Of a stretch of DNA of 64,000 nt, positions 27,295-36,460 are shown one piece after another (the first letter of the stretch is position 1; every line of letters begins with the position of its first letter). The DNA is taken from contig OY762063.1 of the NCBI GenBank assembly GCA_963665075.1, positions 124,001 to 188,000 on the forward strand. Reading direction: 5' to 3'. The notes below the pieces were generated by a model. It worked only from the letters and a program-made list of their open reading frames with translations. It was not told the origin of the DNA and searched no databases. This DNA is from JAPULR01 sp963665075. GTDB lineage: Bacteria; Chloroflexota; Dehalococcoidia; Lucifugimonadales; GCA-2712585. Position numbers and translations under genes: made by a program.

Positions 27295-28581
27295 ATGGGG
27301 GCATACGCCTTGATTGGCGCGCAATGGGGCGACGAAGGCAAGGGGAAGGTGGTGGACTACCTTGCTTCCAAGGCCCAGTGGGTGGCTCGATACGCCGGCG
27401 GGAACAACGCCGGCCATACGGTAATGAACCACGGCGGGACGTTTTCCCTTCATCTGGTGCCGTCCGGAATCTTCCAGCCCGACGTTTCCTGCGTAATCGG
27501 GAACGGGGTGGTGGTGAACCCGGAGGTGCTGCTGGAGGAGATCAAGGGCTTGTCCGAACGGGGCGTGGACGTGAGCCGCATATACCTGAGCGAGCGCGCC
27601 CACCTGATTATGCCCTATCACATTCAGATTGACGCCCTGGAGGAGAAGGCCCGAGGGAAGGCCAGCCTGGGAACCACGGGCACGGGCGTCGGCCCCGCCT
27701 ACGTGGACAAGGCCTCCCGGACGGGCATTCGCGCGGGAGACCTGCTCTACCTGGAGGATGAACTGCTGCCCCGGTTAGAGCGGGTGGTGGAGGACAAGAG
27801 CCGGATTCTCACCAAGCTGTACGACCAGCCGCCGCTTTCGCTGGAGGAGATTTTTGAACAGTGCGCCCGATGGCGGGAAGGACTGAAGGAACTCATCCGA
27901 CCTACCAGTTTCCTGATGCAGCAGGCCATCGAGCGGGAGGAAACCATTATCATGGAGGGAGCGCAGGGGACGCTTCTGGACCTGGACCACGGCACCTACC
28001 CCTACGTCACGTCATCGTCGTCGTCGGTGGGCGGCGCGGCGGCGGGTCTGGGCATCCACCCCCGGAGCATCAGCGGCGTCATCGGCGTGTTCAAGGCCTA
28101 CTGCACCAGGGTGGGGAGCGGCCCGTTCCCGACGGAGATGCTTGACGCGCGGGCGGACGAACTTCGGGAGAGGGCATGGGAGTACGGGACGACCACGGGA
28201 AGGGCGCGGCGCATAGGCTGGTTCGACGCGGTGGCGGGAAGGTACAGCCAGCACATCAACGGGTTCTCGTCGCTGGTGCTGACGCGGTTGGACGTGCTGG
28301 ACGGCTTTCCCTCGGTGAAGATTTGCGTTGGATATGAGGTGGACGGGGAGTTGTTGGGCCACTTCCCATCGGGCGCGACGCTGTTGCAACGGTGCAAGCC
28401 CGTCTACGAAGAGATGCCGGGCTGGACGGATCCCACGGAGGGCGCGACCAGCATTGACCAGCTGCCTAAGGAAGCTGCGGCATACGTGCGGAGGCTGGAG
28501 GAGTTGATTGGGTGCGAGTTCCACCTCATCTCAACCGGGCCGCATCGGGATGAGACGATAATGCTGCGGGATATGATTTAG
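27295..28581 (+). CDS. purA: Adenylosuccinate synthetase
   Basis: 428 aa, joins IMP and aspartate using GTP. The N-terminal MGAYALIGAQWGDEGKGK has the catalytic Asp and GTP loop; GGNNAGHTV contains the catalytic His; GTTGTGVGPAYVDK and EGAQGTLLDLDHGTYPYVTS are further signatures. ATG 27295 is preferred over 27289 because AGAGG then lies at normal distance and the protein length is standard. It is followed by a repeat with two hairpins. Confidence 0.96.
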   Translation: MGAYALIGAQWGDEGKGKVVDYLASKAQWVARYAGGNNAGHTVMNHGGTFSLHLVPSGIFQPDVSCVIGNGVVVNPEVLLEEIKGLSERGVDVSRIYLSERAHLIMPYHIQIDALEEKARGKASLGTTGTGVGPAYVDKASRTGIRAGDLLYLEDELLPRLERVVEDKSRILTKLYDQPPLSLEEIFEQCARWREGLKELIRPTSFLMQQAIEREETIIMEGAQGTLLDLDHGTYPYVTSSSSSVGGAAAGLGIHPRSISGVIGVFKAYCTRVGSGPFPTEMLDARADELRERAWEYGTTTGRARRIGWFDAVAGRYSQHINGFSSLVLTRLDVLDGFPSVKICVGYEVDGELLGHFPSGATLLQRCKPVYEEMPGWTDPTEGATSIDQLPKEAAAYVRRLEELIGCEFHLISTGPHRDETIMLRDMI

Positions 28582-28589
28582 GGGGAGTT

Positions 28590-28650
28590 CACCCCCATCC
28601 CCGTATCATGTACGGGGCGGGCTCTAACCTTCCCCCATCGATGGGGGAAG
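28590..28650 (+). repeat. Family C copy with two nested palindromes
   Basis: Right-side polarity. It contains CCCCGTA/TACGGGG (28599-28617) and a 22-bp perfect palindrome (28629-28650) with arms CTTCCCCCATC / GATGGGGGAAG. The first may cap the purA transcript. The start codon of the next gene lies 18 bases beyond. Confidence 0.7.
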
Positions 28651-28667
28651 GGATAAGAAGTAGGAAG

Positions 28668-29021
28668 ATGACCACCGGAACGAGGTATCGGAGCGCGGCG
28701 GCGCATCTGTTGGAGCAGGCGCGTCGAGAACTAGACATCGGCGACAATCGGCAGGCGTCGGAGAAAGGCTGGGGCGCGGCGGCGCAGGCGGTGAAGGCAG
28801 TGGCGGAAGGTCGCGGCTGGCAGTATAAGTCTCATGCCGCCTTGTTCGACGTCGTGAGCAGATTGGCGAGAGAAACGGGCAACGACAGCCTTAAATCGCT
28901 CTTCCACACCGCCAATAGTCTGCACAGCAACTTCTACGAGGATACCCAAGACGATGAGATGGTAGCGGCAGGGCTGGTAGACGTTGCCAGGTTTGTGGCG
29001 CTGCTTGAGAAGGTGGAGTAG
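28668..29021 (+). CDS. PaREP1/HEPN-like small helical protein
   Basis: 117 aa, all helical by composition. TRYRSAAAHLLEQARRELD and ASEKGWGAAAQAVKAVAEGR resemble the PaREP1/HEPN-like family (EKxWxAxxxAxKA), whose members include nucleotidyltransferase partners and toxin-like RNases. The RxxxxH HEPN active-site motif is not clear; a SLHSNFYEDT segment may occupy its place. No nucleotidyltransferase partner is adjacent. AGGAAG lies immediately before the ATG. It ends three bases before the convergent dapA. Confidence 0.7.
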   Translation: MTTGTRYRSAAAHLLEQARRELDIGDNRQASEKGWGAAAQAVKAVAEGRGWQYKSHAALFDVVSRLARETGNDSLKSLFHTANSLHSNFYEDTQDDEMVAAGLVDVARFVALLEKVE

Positions 29022-29024
29022 GGG

Positions 29025-29918
29025 TTAGATGGGCAGGTCTACGGGGTAGTTTTCCAGGAGGGCGTCCACCTGGGCGGCCATTTGGGGGTCGGCGGGGATG
29101 AGGGGAAGGCGGGGCTTGCCGATGTCGAAGCCAACCTTGGCGTAGGCGTATTTGAGGGGGATGGGATTGGAGGCGATGCCCGTCATGCCGTTGCACATCG
29201 GCAGCAGGCGCAGGTGCTCCTCGGCAGCTTCCTTGAGATTTCCTTCGACGGTCAGGTCAATCATGCGTCGCATCTGCTTCCCGAAAAGGTTGGAGACGAC
29301 GCAGATGACGCCGTACCCGCCAAGGCAGAGAAGGGGGAAGGTGTCGCCGTCGTTGCCGCTCCAGATGCGGAAGCCGTCGGACGCGCCGTCGATGGTCTGC
29401 GCCATAAGCTCGAAGTCGGCGGTGGCGTCCTTCACGCCGACGATGTTGTCGACGTGGCTGCATCGGATGGTGGTGTCCAGGGACATCTTCGTGCCGGTGC
29501 GGCCGGGGATGTTGTAGAGGATGCAGGGCAGATGGGTGGACTCGGCGATGGCCTTGAAGTGCCGGTAGATGCCTTCCTGGGGGGGCTTGTTGTAGTAGGG
29601 GACCGTTAGAAGCAGCGCGTCCACGCCCATCTCCTCGGCCTCGCGACTGAGGTTGATGCTGTCCCATGTGGAGTAGTTGCCGGTGTTGGCGATGACGGCG
29701 CCGCGGTCGCCGACGGCGGCCTTCGTTTCGCCCCAGAGCTTGAGTTTTTCCTCGTGGCTGAGGGTGGGGCCTTCGCCGGTGGTGGCGCCGACGACCAAGC
29801 CGTCGCTGCCGGAATCCAGCAGGCGATTGGCCAGGTCGCGGGTCTTGGGCCAGTCCACCTCGCCCCGTTCGTCCATAGGCGTGACCATTGCTGTCAACAG
29901 TCGTCCAAGCTCTACCAC
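29025..29918 (-). CDS. dapA: 4-hydroxy-tetrahydrodipicolinate synthase
   Basis: 297 aa, condenses pyruvate with aspartate semialdehyde. GATTGEGPTLS (carboxylate loop), LYNIPGRTGTKM (catalytic Tyr) and VGVKDATADFELM (Schiff-base Lys) are all present, matching true DapA more closely than the copy at 11006. It is third in a dapB-asd-dapA operon, so a role in diaminopimelate/lysine synthesis is secure by context. Confidence 0.95.
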   Translation of the reverse strand: MVELGRLLTAMVTPMDERGEVDWPKTRDLANRLLDSGSDGLVVGATTGEGPTLSHEEKLKLWGETKAAVGDRGAVIANTGNYSTWDSINLSREAEEMGVDALLLTVPYYNKPPQEGIYRHFKAIAESTHLPCILYNIPGRTGTKMSLDTTIRCSHVDNIVGVKDATADFELMAQTIDGASDGFRIWSGNDGDTFPLLCLGGYGVICVVSNLFGKQMRRMIDLTVEGNLKEAAEEHLRLLPMCNGMTGIASNPIPLKYAYAKVGFDIGKPRLPLIPADPQMAAQVDALLENYPVDLPI

Positions 29919-29954
29919 GGCAGTCCTCCAGCTATGAGAGTAGAAGCCATCAGG

Positions 29955-30992
29955 CTAGGTTCCGGTGGAAGCGACGAGAGATTTTGGCTTCAGGCAGTCC
30001 CTTCTCACCACTTCTTCGGCAATTTGAAGGGCGTTGAGGGCCGCGCCCTTCCTGAGATTATCGGCCACGACCCAGAGGGCGAGGCCGTTGTCGATGGACG
30101 AGTCGCGGCGGACGCGTCCCACGTATACGTCGTCGGTCCCGGCCAGGTCAAAGGGCATGGGGTAGGAGTCGCGGAAGACGGTCACACCCGGCATTTCGTC
30201 CAACAGCCGGGTCGCTTCGTCGGGAGTTATGGGACGTTCGAACTCCAGGTGCACCGCCTCGCTGTGGCAGGTGTAGACGGGCACGCGGACGCAGGTGGCG
30301 GAGATTCCCATGTACGGGTCGTGGAGAATCTTCCGCGTCTCGTTAATCATCTTCTCCTCTTCCTTGGTATAGCCGTCATCCAGGAAATCGTCGATGTGGG
30401 GGAAGAGGTTGAAGGCGAGGTTGTGCGGCATGGCGTGAACGCCGGCGGTTGCGCCCGTCAGGACGGCTTGGGTCTGGTCGGTAAGCTCTTGCACGGCACT
30501 TGCGCCTGCCCCAGAAGCGGCCTGGTAAGTGTCCACGATGACGCGGCGGATGGGGTTGACGCGGTGCAAGGGGTAGAGGGCCATGACCATCTGGATGGTG
30601 GAGCAGTTTGGGGTGGCGATGATGCCCTGATGGTCTTCCATGTCCGCGCCGTTGATTTCCGGCACCACCAGGGGGACGGATGGGTCCATGCGGTAGGCGG
30701 AACTCTTATCGACGGCCACGGCGCCGCTGCTGACGGCGGCGGGGACGAAGCGGCGGCTGACGGACGCGCCGGCGGATATGAAGGCGAAGTCGATGTTTCG
30801 GAAAGAGCCATCCGTAGCTTCCCGCACCTCGTATTCCTGACCGCCGACGGAAATTCGGGTTCCGGCGGAGCGTCGGGAGGCCAACAGCTTGAGATGGTTG
30901 ACGGGGAAGGCGCGCTGTTCCAGGATTCTCAGGAACTCGCGGCCCACGGCGCCCGTTGCGCCAACCACTGCTATGTTGAAGTATCTGCTCAA
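29955..30992 (-). CDS. asd: Aspartate-semialdehyde dehydrogenase
   Basis: 345 aa. NADP-binding VVGATGAVGREFLRIL at the N-terminus and the active-site Cys in GIIATPNCSTIQMVMAL. VRVPVYTCHSEAVHLEFERP contains the catalytic His region. It supplies the substrate for DapA and lies between dapB and dapA. Confidence 0.95.
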   Translation of the reverse strand: MSRYFNIAVVGATGAVGREFLRILEQRAFPVNHLKLLASRRSAGTRISVGGQEYEVREATDGSFRNIDFAFISAGASVSRRFVPAAVSSGAVAVDKSSAYRMDPSVPLVVPEINGADMEDHQGIIATPNCSTIQMVMALYPLHRVNPIRRVIVDTYQAASGAGASAVQELTDQTQAVLTGATAGVHAMPHNLAFNLFPHIDDFLDDGYTKEEEKMINETRKILHDPYMGISATCVRVPVYTCHSEAVHLEFERPITPDEATRLLDEMPGVTVFRDSYPMPFDLAGTDDVYVGRVRRDSSIDNGLALWVVADNLRKGAALNALQIAEEVVRRDCLKPKSLVASTGT

Positions 30993-31002
30993 CTTTTGCT
31001 TG

Positions 31003-31794
31003 CTATATTCCTAAAATTTTGTCCAAGCCTAGCACAAGGCCCTTTATGTTAACAACCTCCCGGACGGCGCGGAGGACGCCTGGCATGTAGCATCCGCGGT
31101 CGAGGGTGTCGTGGCGCAGGGTGAGGGTCTGGCCCTGGGCGCCGAAGACGACTTCGTGGTGGGCGCTGCGACCGGGCTGGCGGAGGCTGTGGATGCCGAC
31201 GTTGGAGATCTGCGCGCCCATCGATCCTTCCAGATTCTCGCGTTCGGGTTCGTTGCGGACGAATTCCTGGCCCTCGGCGGCGGCGCGGGCGATGGCTATG
31301 GCGGTGCCGGAGGGCGCGTCTATCTTCGCTTCGTGGTGAGCCTCGATTATATCTACGTAGTCGAAGAAGGGGGCCGCTTTCGCGACGAGACTTTGGAGGA
31401 CGACGGCGCCGAGGGCAAAGTTGGGGGCTACGACCACGCCAACGCCTTTGGCTCGCGCCCGTTCGTCCATTTGACGCACGGCATCGTCGCTGATGCCGGA
31501 GGCGCCGGTGACGAAGCAGACGCCAGCGTCGATAGTTGTGAGGGCGGCGTTAGTGGCGGCGTCGGCGTTGGAGAAATCGACCACAACGCGCGGCGCGGTC
31601 TGGAGAATGAGAGTGGACAGGTCTGAGGAAAGGGGGATTGAACCGGAGCGGTCGGGCAACGGCATCCTGTTGTCGGGGGCGACGATATCGACGCCGCCGA
31701 CGGGGAGGGTGTCGTCGGCTTCCGTTACGGCTTGGAGGGTTTCCTGGCCCATCCTGCCGGCGACGCCGTGGACGAGGACTCTGATTTGCGGCAT
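31003..31794 (-). CDS. dapB: 4-hydroxy-tetrahydrodipicolinate reductase
   Basis: 263 aa. NAD(P)-binding VLVHGVAGRMGQETLQAV, the family signature DIIEAHHEAKIDAPSGTA with catalytic His and Lys, and a normal length. First gene of the dap operon; a promoter-like element lies in the 60 bases upstream. Confidence 0.95.
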   Translation of the reverse strand: MPQIRVLVHGVAGRMGQETLQAVTEADDTLPVGGVDIVAPDNRMPLPDRSGSIPLSSDLSTLILQTAPRVVVDFSNADAATNAALTTIDAGVCFVTGASGISDDAVRQMDERARAKGVGVVVAPNFALGAVVLQSLVAKAAPFFDYVDIIEAHHEAKIDAPSGTAIAIARAAAEGQEFVRNEPERENLEGSMGAQISNVGIHSLRQPGRSAHHEVVFGAQGQTLTLRHDTLDRGCYMPGVLRAVREVVNIKGLVLGLDKILGI

Positions 31795-31821
31795 TGGACG
31801 CTCCGTGGGGGATTGGGGAAT

Positions 31822-31850
31822 AGTGTATTGGGAGATGGGAGTTTTGGCAA
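31822..31850 (-). promoter_or_regulatory. Putative promoter of dapB-asd-dapA
   Basis: Minus strand TTGCCA (plus 31845-31850), 17 bp, TACACT (31822-31827). The TTGCC -35 matches those proposed for coaX, purF and the LON gene. Confidence 0.4.
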
Positions 31851-31864
31851 TGGGAAGGGGGGCG

Positions 31865-32820
31865 CTCGACCCTTCGACAAGCTCAGGGTGAGCGGAGGGC
31901 GGGTGAGGGCGGCCTTGTTGTAGTAGAGGTGATTCGTTTCGTTTGGCTTCCTTTTTTTCTGTGGTGGGATACGAAGGGGGTTTTTATAGCTGATTGGGGG
32001 GGAATTCGGCATTCGTTATATGTTGTGGTGAGAACGAATGGGGGGCTTTTACCGGAAGGGGGATGGGTTGGGTGGAACCTCCTGTGAAGTTGTGGAATTG
32101 GTATGTATGTTTCATAATAGAGAGGATAGCATGGGAGGGTGGTTGTGGCAAGGGGGAGGTGGGAGTTTTTTGGGGGGAGACGCCCCCATCTCAATCTTCC
32201 CCCGTGAAGGGGGAAGAGGTAAGAGGGAACTGGATTCCGGCTTTTGCCGGAATGACGGTTATGCAAAGGTCTCCGCTATGGGGGAGATGGGGGTAAGGGG
32301 CGGTGGATTCCCGCCTGCGCGGGAATGACGGGGAGGTAGGCGGGAATGACGGAGAGGTAGGCGGGAATGACGGAGAGGGGGTTGGGGGAGGGGGTAAGAG
32401 GGGAGGGGTTGATGACCCTTCGGCCCGCTCGACCCTTCGTCCTTCGACAAGCTCAGGATGAGATCAGGGTGAGCGGGGGAGGGTGGTCAGGGTGAGCGGA
32501 GGGATGGGGTTGTAGCGCGACGTGGTAGGGGCGACCGGCCGGTCGCCCCTACATTGAAGTGAGTGTGGGTTGCGGTGGATTCCCGCCTGCGCGGGAATGA
32601 CGGGGAGGTAGGCGGGAATGACGGAGTTGTCGGAGGGGGAAGAGGTAAGAGGGGACTGGATTCCCGCCTGCGCGGGAATGACGGAGAGGGGGGTGGGAAT
32701 GAGGGGGTGGGTTGATGGGGGAAGGGGTAAGAGGGGAGGCTTGCTCCCGCTCGACCCTTCGACAGGCCCTTCGACAAGCTCAGGACAGGCTCAGGGTGAG
32801 CGGGAGATGAGATCAGGGTG
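31865..32820 (+). repeat. 1-kb intergenic repeat cluster
   Basis: No gene in about 1,040 bases between dapB and pnp. Contents in order: family B (31867-31892), family F (31907-32045, listed separately), family C (about 32181-32220), family A with GCTTTTGC core (about 32229-32254), family D (32257-32274), family A (about 32306-32331), two partial A tails spaced about 23 bp (32332-32380), family B (about 32435-32475), family E perfect palindrome (32525-32552), family A (about 32577-32602 and 32656-32682) and a doubled family B (about 32751-32803). All orientable copies have right-side polarity. Confidence 0.8.
31907..32045 (-). repeat. Family F hairpin element, copy 2
   Basis: Reverse complement of 1112-1245 with few substitutions. 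Shared features are the ATTCGTT hairpin, the CACAGAAAAAA tract (one A longer here), and the CTACTACAACAAGGCCGCC end, which here abuts a family B copy. Confidence 0.8.
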
Positions 32821-32833
32821 AGGGGGTGGGGGG

Positions 32834-35179
32834 TTAGCGGTTGGGGCGGCGGTATCCGCCGTAGCCGCCGCCACCTCCGCCACCTCCGCCGCCACGGCGG
32901 GGGCCGGAGCCGGGGCGGTCTCTGCGGGGGCCGCTGTTGCGTCCGGGACCGCCACGACGTGGGGGGCGTCCGCCGCCGCCGCCGCCGTAACCGCGTCCAC
33001 CGCCACCACCGCCTCCGTAACCACGTCCGCCGCCACCGCCGCCGCCGTAACCACGACCGCCGCGGGGCGGGCCTCCGCGACGCCCTCCGTCGCGGGGGCC
33101 GAAAGATCGGGGCGCGGGGCTTTCTTCGCCAAAGAGGGCGCGGCGGGACAGGTTGATGCGGCCCAGGTGGTCTATCTCCTGAATCATCACCGTTATCTCC
33201 TGGTCCATCGCCACGCCGTTGTCCATAGAGGCCATCTCCTCCGTGCGAAGGAGACCGTCCTTGCCCGGCACCAGTTCGATGAAGGCGCCGAAGTTGGTCA
33301 TTCTGACGACCTTGCCGGTGAAGATGTCGCCGACTTCGAGCTCGCGTGTCATGTTCTCGATGCGGGTGCGGGCCTTGCGGATGGCTTCCGAGTCGCTGGC
33401 TCCAATCATCACCGAGCCATCGTCTTCGATGTCCACAGTGGCGCCGGATTCCTCGATGATGGCGCGGATGTTGCGTCCGCCGGGGCCGATGACGGCGCCG
33501 ATCTTCTCTACGGGGATGGTGATGCGCTCCATCTTGGGCGCGTACTCGCTGAGGGAAGTCCTGGGCGTCTGAATGGCCTCGGCCATCTTGTCGAGGATGT
33601 GCAACCGGCCGACCCTGGCCTGCTCCAGGGCGATTTGCAGGATTTCCTGGGTGAGGCCATGAATCTTGATGTCCATCTGAAGGGCGTTAATGCCCTTGGC
33701 GGTGCCCGCGACTTTGAAGTCCATGTCGCCGAGGAAGTCCTCGACGCCCTGAATGTCCGACAGGACGGCGTAGTTGCCGTCGTCGCCCATGATGAGACCC
33801 ATAGCCACGCCGGCGACGGGACTTTTCATGGGCACGCCCGCGTCCATGAGGGCGAGGGAGCTGCCGCAGACGCTGGCCATCGAGGTGCTGCCGTTGGAAC
33901 TGAGAACCTCCGAAACTACGCGGAGGGCGTAGGGGAAATCCTCCTCGGAGGGGAGGGCCGGTTCGATGGCGCGCTCGGCGAGGGCGCCGTGGCCGATTTC
34001 GCGCCGTCCGGTGAACATGCGGCCCGTCTCGCCGACGGAATAGGGCGGGAAGTTGTAGTGGTGCATGAACCGCTTGCTGTCCTGGGGGCTGAGGGTGTCG
34101 AGGGTCTGCTTCATGCCGATGGTGGCGAGGGTGGCGATGCTCAACACCTGGGTCTGGCCGCGGGTGAAGAGGCCCGTGCCGTGGGTGCGTGGCAAGACGC
34201 CAACCTCGGAGGAGATGGGGCGGATTTCGTGGGCGGCGCGTCCGTCGGGCCGGATGCCCTGCTCCAGAATTCGGGAGCGGACAACGTCCTTCATCATCGA
34301 CTTGAAGATGCCGGAGATCTGCTTGGGGTCTTCGTCGTCGAGGGCGGCGAACAACTCGTCCTTCAACTGCTGCTCCGCGTCCTGCCTGCCGGCCTTGTCG
34401 GGGCTGGGAGCCAACGCCGCTTCCAGCCGCCCGTTGAGGACGCCTTCCACGCGCCGCTTGAGGTCTGATTCGTCGGGGACAATCGGCGCGGGCATCTTGG
34501 GCTTGCCGACGGCCTGCACCATCTCGTCAATGAGGTCGATTATCTCGTCGTTGGCATCCTGGGCGCGGCCTATGGCTTCGAGGGCCACCTCTTCCGACAC
34601 CTCGTTGGCGCCCGCTTCCACCATGCCGATGGCGCCGCGAACGCCGGCGACGGCCACGTTCAGCGTGCTCTCTTCAATCTGCTCGAAGGTGGGGTTGACG
34701 ATGTATTCGCCGTCCTTGTAGGCCACACGGCAGGCGCCGACGGGGCCTTCGAAGGGGATGTCCGAAATGGACACGGCGGCGGAAGCACCGACGATGCCCA
34801 GCACGTCCGGGGGGTTCTCCTGGTCCGTGGACATGACGGTGAGGACGATTTGGAGGTCGTTGTGGAGACCCTTGGGGAACTGGGGGCGCATGGGCCTGTC
34901 CACCAGTCGGGCGGAAAGGACGGCCTCGGTGCCGGGCCGGCCTTCTCTGCGGAAGAAGCTGCCGGGGATCTTTCCGACGGCGTAGAGCTTCTCCTCGAAC
35001 TCCACGGTCAGGGGAAGGAAGTCGATGTCCGGGCGGGATCTGGAGGACATGACCGCCGTGGCGAGGACGACGGTGTCGCCGCAGGTCACCTTGACGGCGC
35101 CGTTGGCCTGGGAAGCGAGCTTGCCCGTTTGGAGGGTAAGCAGCTTGCCGCCTATGTTTCTCTGAAAAGTATGTTCCAT
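32834..35179 (-). CDS. pnp: Polynucleotide phosphorylase with long Gly/Arg/Tyr-rich tail
   Basis: 781 aa 3'-5' exoribonuclease of the RNA degradosome. Two RNase PH domains (GRPGTEAVLSARLVDRPMRP in the first, RGQTQVLSIATLATIG and VCGSSLALMDAGVP in the second), a KH domain (KIGAVIGPGGRNIRAI) and an S1 domain (DIFTGKVVRMTNFGAFIELV). After S1 the last ~98 residues (about 684-781) are almost only Gly, Arg, Pro and Tyr, with repeated RGYGGGGGGG blocks. Most PNPases end soon after S1, so this is an extended disordered RNA-binding tail. It follows rpsO, the common bacterial order. Confidence 0.95.
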   Translation of the reverse strand: MEHTFQRNIGGKLLTLQTGKLASQANGAVKVTCGDTVVLATAVMSSRSRPDIDFLPLTVEFEEKLYAVGKIPGSFFRREGRPGTEAVLSARLVDRPMRPQFPKGLHNDLQIVLTVMSTDQENPPDVLGIVGASAAVSISDIPFEGPVGACRVAYKDGEYIVNPTFEQIEESTLNVAVAGVRGAIGMVEAGANEVSEEVALEAIGRAQDANDEIIDLIDEMVQAVGKPKMPAPIVPDESDLKRRVEGVLNGRLEAALAPSPDKAGRQDAEQQLKDELFAALDDEDPKQISGIFKSMMKDVVRSRILEQGIRPDGRAAHEIRPISSEVGVLPRTHGTGLFTRGQTQVLSIATLATIGMKQTLDTLSPQDSKRFMHHYNFPPYSVGETGRMFTGRREIGHGALAERAIEPALPSEEDFPYALRVVSEVLSSNGSTSMASVCGSSLALMDAGVPMKSPVAGVAMGLIMGDDGNYAVLSDIQGVEDFLGDMDFKVAGTAKGINALQMDIKIHGLTQEILQIALEQARVGRLHILDKMAEAIQTPRTSLSEYAPKMERITIPVEKIGAVIGPGGRNIRAIIEESGATVDIEDDGSVMIGASDSEAIRKARTRIENMTRELEVGDIFTGKVVRMTNFGAFIELVPGKDGLLRTEEMASMDNGVAMDQEITVMIQEIDHLGRINLSRRALFGEESPAPRSFGPRDGGRRGGPPRGGRGYGGGGGGGRGYGGGGGGGRGYGGGGGGRPPRRGGPGRNSGPRRDRPGSGPRRGGGGGGGGGGYGGYRRPNR

Positions 35180-35220
35180 TGCGATAAGTATCTAGTCCTT
35201 CTGAGGATAAAGAGGGGGGA

Positions 35221-35252
35221 ATAAAAGGAAAAGCGCCCCGTTGGGACGCTTA
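35221..35252 (-). terminator. Rho-independent terminator/attenuator after rpsO
   Basis: On the minus strand AAGCGTCCC-AAC-GGGGCGCTT forms a 9-bp stem with one G-T pair, followed by TTCCTTTT. The stem overlaps the rpsO stop codon. It lies 42 bases before the pnp start, so it can attenuate read-through from rpsO into pnp. Confidence 0.85.
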
Positions 35253-35513
35253 TCTGCGAAGGCCGAGCCTGGCGATGAGAGACCTGTATCGTGCCACGTT
35301 CTTGCGGGTGAGGTAGTTGAGCAGCTTTCTGCGCCGCCCAACGAGGCGCAACAGGCCCACCCGCGTGTGGGTGTCCTTCCGGTGAATCTTCAGGTGTTCG
35401 GTGAGTTCCTTGATTCTCCCCGTGAGGACGGCTACCTGAACTTCAACTGAGCCGGTGTCCCCCGGGGACTGGGCGTATTCCGCCATGATGGCCGATTTGC
35501 TGTCTTTGTTCAC
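35250..35513 (-). CDS. rpsO: 30S ribosomal protein S15
   Basis: 87 aa, binds the central domain of 16S rRNA. GDTGSVEVQVAVLTGRIKEL and the RVGLLRLVGRRRKLLNYL core are diagnostic. It probably starts at GTG 35513 (VNKDSKSAIMAEYAQSP); an internal ATG nine codons later is less likely. Transcribed from a promoter about 40 bases upstream and followed by a terminator before pnp. Confidence 0.95.
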   Translation of the reverse strand: MNKDSKSAIMAEYAQSPGDTGSVEVQVAVLTGRIKELTEHLKIHRKDTHTRVGLLRLVGRRRKLLNYLTRKNVARYRSLIARLGLRR

Positions 35514-35551
35514 GTACTCTTTCTATTCCCTCTTTCTCTTTTCAAGTGCGA

Positions 35552-35579
35552 ATTATAACATAGACGGGGCAGGTTTCAA
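35552..35579 (-). promoter_or_regulatory. Promoter of rpsO-pnp
   Basis: Minus strand TTGAAA (plus 35574-35579), 16 bp, TATAAT (35552-35557). The expected start near 35545 gives a roughly 32-base leader to GTG 35513. Confidence 0.6.
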
Positions 35580-35611
35580 ATACCGCAAATCAACCGTTGG
35601 TGGAGATTGAA

Positions 35612-36439
35612 TTGACGCTGTACGTGGTGGCGACGCCGATTGGGAACCTGGAGGACGTGACGCTGCGGGCGCTGCGCGCGCTGCGGGAGGCGAAGCTCAT
35701 CGCCGCGGAGGATACGCGGACGACGCGGAAGCTGCTGGCGCGGTACGAAATCAGGACGCCGCTGTTGAGCTTTCACGAGCATAACCGGGTCCGGCAGACG
35801 CCGAGAATTCTTGATGCGTTGGCGGAGGGGGACGTGGCGTTGGTGAGCGACGCGGGGGTTCCGACGGTATCGGACCCCGGCGCGGAGTTGGTGCGGAAGG
35901 CGTTGGAGATGGGCGTCGAAGTCGCGCCTGTGCCGGGGCCGTCGGCGGTTACGGCGGCGCTTTCGGCGTCGGGGATGACGGCGGATCGGTTCACGTTCGT
36001 TGGGTTCTTGCCGCGTCGTCGGGGGGAAAGGCTGCGTTTGTTGGAGGATTTGGCAAGCGTCGAAATGACGTTGGTCGTCTTCGAAGCTCCCCATCGGCTC
36101 CGGAAGACGTTGGAGGATATGCTGGCGACTTGGGGCGATAGGCGGATTACGGTTTGCAGGGAGTTGACGAAAAAGTTTGAGGAGGTTGTCGCGTGTCGCG
36201 TGTCGGAGGCGATTGCGCGATTCGACGAACCGAGGGGGGAGTTTACGTTGGTGGTGGAGGGGGCTGATGCGTCGGAGGAGGCGGGCTGGGAGCCGGAGCG
36301 GGTGCGGGAGGCGTTGGGGGAGTTGAAGCGTGAGGGCGTGAGGGCGAAGGAGGCGGTGAGGCGGGTGGTGGAGGCGTCGGGAGTGCGGCGGAGTTTGGTG
36401 TATCGGGAGTGGTTGAACCTGGATAGGGAGGCGTTGTAG
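35612..36439 (+). CDS. rsmI: 16S rRNA C1402 ribose 2'-O-methyltransferase RsmI
   Basis: 275 aa tetrapyrrole-methylase-fold enzyme that methylates C1402 in the decoding centre. LYVVATPIGNLEDVTLRALR and AAEDTRTTRKLL are the family signatures, followed by LVSDAGVPTVSDPGAELVRK and PGPSAVTAALSASG in the cofactor-binding region. TTG 35612 is preferred because GGAGA precedes it at normal spacing; TTG 35597 or GTG 35600 are alternatives. The top strand is strikingly G-rich here. Confidence 0.93.
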   Translation: MTLYVVATPIGNLEDVTLRALRALREAKLIAAEDTRTTRKLLARYEIRTPLLSFHEHNRVRQTPRILDALAEGDVALVSDAGVPTVSDPGAELVRKALEMGVEVAPVPGPSAVTAALSASGMTADRFTFVGFLPRRRGERLRLLEDLASVEMTLVVFEAPHRLRKTLEDMLATWGDRRITVCRELTKKFEEVVACRVSEAIARFDEPRGEFTLVVEGADASEEAGWEPERVREALGELKREGVRAKEAVRRVVEASGVRRSLVYREWLNLDREAL

Positions 36440-36460
36440 CTGCCTCGCACCACAGCATTT

